From JBHJHK01 sp050330975 (lineage in GTDB: Bacteria; Pseudomonadota; Gammaproteobacteria; Competibacterales; Competibacteraceae): a stretch of 22,830 bases of DNA. Positions within the stretch are counted from its first letter, which is position 1. Each line of letters starts with the position of its first letter. Made by a program: the position numbers and the translations under genes. The notes below the pieces were generated by a model. The model saw only the letters and a program-made list of their open reading frames with translations. It was not told the DNA's origin and did no database searches. This document shows, piece after piece, positions 21,081 through 22,830 of this stretch. Where the stretch lies: the NCBI GenBank assembly GCA_050330975.1, contig JBHJHK010000231.1:1-22830 (forward strand), given 5' to 3'.

Positions 21081-22830
21081 ATCAACGCTCTTCCAGACAA
21101 GGCCCTGTTTTCTCACCTCGGGGCGCCCCACTGCGCTGCCCTAGATCAATTGGATACCTTGCTCCACGACCGTGGCCATGAGCTTCCCTACCAGGCCTTT
21201 ATCGACTGCATCGCCACCGCCGCGGCCGTCGACCGCGGCTATGTGTTTTTAAACCACACCGACGCCCGGCAGCGGCTGTGGGCCCACCTCCACGCCGAGT
21301 ACTGCACCCCCGGGGTCGCTTCGATAGTGGACAACCCCGCCCTTTGCACCTTTCTCTACCAGCACTGGCACCCGTGTTGCGACGCCACCCCCTTGATGCG
21401 AGGCGAGGTGCTCCGCTGCCAGAGGGCCGACCTCCAAGACCATTCTCAAGCCCCCTTGCAGGCCCAGGATACCCAGGCCCTGTTGTTGGCACCCCTCAAC
21501 GTCGCCGGGGCCTTTTTTGGCTTTGTGGCCTTCGACGATTGCCGGGGACGGGGGTGGGACCCCGGCACCCAGACCTTTCTCTCCCGCTGTGCCCAGCGCC
21601 TGGCGCGGCAGATCGAAGTCCACCAGACCCAGTGCACCCTCGACGACCAGGCGATCCTTTACCGACGGATCACAGATAACCTCCCCGTCGCCATCCTGCG
21701 GTTTAAACGCCACGCCAATGGCAGCGGTCAGTTGCTGTTTTTGAGCCCCGGGGGGGAAAAACTCTGGGACATTCCGCCCCTCGGTGATTTGCGCGACGAA
21801 TGTGTGTTATTTGAGACCATCGTCCCCGACGACCTCCCCACCGTGGCGGCGTCCATCGAAAAATCCGCCGCCGAGCTCAGCCCCTGGCACTGCGAGTGGC
21901 GCGTCCAAACCCCCGCAGGGCAGCTGAAGTGGCTCTGGGGCCGCGGGCTACCCAGCCCCCAGGGGGACGGCTCCACGGTGTGGGATACCTTGGTGTTGGA
22001 TGTCACCGCCCGCAGGCGGGCCGAGGAAGCCTTGGCCAAGGCCAAGCGCCTGGAGAGCAGCGCCACCGTGGCGGGGGGTATCGCCCACGACTTCAACAAT
22101 ATCCTCACCGGTTTGTTTGGCCATCTGTCCCTGGCGCGGCTGGCGTTGCCCGAGGGCCACCCGGCCTTGGACCTACTGCTGGAAGCCGAAGGGGCGCTGC
22201 AGCGGGCCACGGGCCTAACCCGACAACTGCTGACCTTCGCCAGGGGGGGTGCCCCGTGTCGCGAAGCCGCCAGCCTCGCCGAACTGGTCCAAGACGTGGT
22301 GACCTTCGACCTGGTGGGGAGCACCGTTCAACCGGTGTTCAAGGTGGCCGCCGACCTCTGGCCCGCCGCCGTCGACAAGGATCAAATCCAACAGGTGTTT
22401 TCCAATTTGACCCTCAACGCCCGCCAGGCCATGGCCGGAGGCGGGCACTTGTATGTGAGCTTGAAAAACGCCACCCGAAGCTGCGGCGAAGTCCCTCCCT
22501 TGCCCCCCGGGCGCTACCTGGAGGCCACGGTGCGCGACGAGGGGCCGGGTATCGACCCAGCCCATCTAGAGCGGATCTTCGAACCCTATTTCTCCACCAA
22601 AGCCACTGGCAACGGCTTGGGGTTGGCCACCGCCTATGCCATCGTCAAGAGCCACGGGGGTCATCTGGGGGTGCAATCCACCCCGGGGCGCGGGACGAGC
22701 TTTGTAGTCCACTTACCCGCCACCTCGACCCCTGTGCCTTGCCCCCCCCCCCCCCCCAAACCCCCCCCCCGCCGCGCCCCCCCCCCCCCCCCCCCCGCCC
22801 GGGGTGAGGCGCGCACCCCCCCCGCCAAAC
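21081..22830 (+). CDS. GAF-PAS sensor histidine kinase, 3' end outside the window
   Basis: The frame is open from 21081 to the window end, about 583 codons, with no stop. Residues 35-180 look like a GAF domain (AFIDCIATAAAVDRGYVFL, LLLAPLNVAGAFFGFVAFDD). Residues 192-312 are a PAS/PAC region ending LVLDVTARRRAEEAL. The HisKA segment contains GGIAHDFNNILTG with phosphoacceptor His336. The ATPase domain has the N-box NLTLNARQAM (442-451), DEGPGID (486-492), FEPYFSTK and GLGLATAYAIV. No membrane helix is visible, so it is a soluble sensor. Kinases of this kind often continue into a receiver domain, which would lie beyond the window. The start is probably ATC at 21081; TTG at 21150 is the first ordinary alternative. 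After about 22740 the frame runs into poly-C and may be unreliable. Confidence 0.85.
   Translation, partial: MNALPDKALFSHLGAPHCAALDQLDTLLHDRGHELPYQAFIDCIATAAAVDRGYVFLNHTDARQRLWAHLHAEYCTPGVASIVDNPALCTFLYQHWHPCCDATPLMRGEVLRCQRADLQDHSQAPLQAQDTQALLLAPLNVAGAFFGFVAFDDCRGRGWDPGTQTFLSRCAQRLARQIEVHQTQCTLDDQAILYRRITDNLPVAILRFKRHANGSGQLLFLSPGGEKLWDIPPLGDLRDECVLFETIVPDDLPTVAASIEKSAAELSPWHCEWRVQTPAGQLKWLWGRGLPSPQGDGSTVWDTLVLDVTARRRAEEALAKAKRLESSATVAGGIAHDFNNILTGLFGHLSLARLALPEGHPALDLLLEAEGALQRATGLTRQLLTFARGGAPCREAASLAELVQDVVTFDLVGSTVQPVFKVAADLWPAAVDKDQIQQVFSNLTLNARQAMAGGGHLYVSLKNATRSCGEVPPLPPGRYLEATVRDEGPGIDPAHLERIFEPYFSTKATGNGLGLATAYAIVKSHGGHLGVQSTPGRGTSFVVHLPATSTPVPCPPPPPKPPPRRAPPPPPPARGEARTPPAK
22741..22830. 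other. Poly-C low-complexity sequence at the window end
   Basis: The last 90 bases consist mostly of long C runs broken by a few A and G. In the kinase frame they encode nearly only proline. Homopolymers of this length are unlike the rest of the window and typical of poor-quality contig ends. Confidence 0.7.

Noticed and set aside
21896..22807. 303-codon plus-strand frame overlapping the histidine kinase
   Set aside because: The histidine kinase in another frame has H-, N- and G-box motifs; this frame is Arg/Pro/Gly-rich with none.

Overview
The window reads as a high-GC gammaproteobacterial chromosome. The best lineage markers are the zinc-free L28 and L33 ribosomal proteins in the order rpmB-rpmG, an E. 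coli-like MutM, and a DesA-type desaturase. A xanthorhodopsin-like proton pump suggests an aquatic, possibly halophilic, organism, but the species cannot be fixed from the sequence alone. Genes are densely packed on both strands, with many GTG starts, 1-4 base overlaps between operon members and convergent pairs only 9 bases apart. No tRNA, rRNA, CRISPR array, phage module or insertion sequence was seen.

Region 1 (1-5.4 kb, + strand): an M20 zinc carboxypeptidase, a class II histone-deacetylase-like amidohydrolase, a light-driven proton pump with its own leader and a strong terminator, and a HemY-like membrane TPR protein with a doubled membrane domain. Region 2 (5.4-11.1 kb): a quinone oxidoreductase on the minus strand, divergent from moaD-moaE (molybdopterin synthase). 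Next, on the minus strand, comes a coupled operon of ABC ATPase, ABC-2 permease, GldG-like auxiliary protein and mutM. Region 3 (11.1-12.4 kb): a membrane fatty-acid desaturase on the plus strand, ending in a bidirectional terminator shared with rpmBG.

Region 4 (12.4-17.7 kb): rpmB-rpmG, and upstream of them the bacterial RNA-repair pair Pnkp and Hen1, all on the minus strand. Pnkp is interrupted by one in-frame TAA just before the ligase lysine, with coding sequence intact on both sides. A queuosine-precursor transporter (YhhQ) is divergent from pnkp. Region 5 (17.7 kb to end): a PilJ/NIT-type sensor with a PAS domain and no output domain, a small protein of unknown function, an MgtE magnesium channel with a terminator/alternative-hairpin leader, and a GAF-PAS histidine kinase that runs off the window through poly-C sequence.

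The observations most worth following are the interrupted Pnkp, the RNA structure candidates upstream of mgtE and rpmB, a probable AUC start on the histidine kinase, the duplicated HemY membrane module, and a desaturase tail that resembles the end of an ISL3-family transposase.
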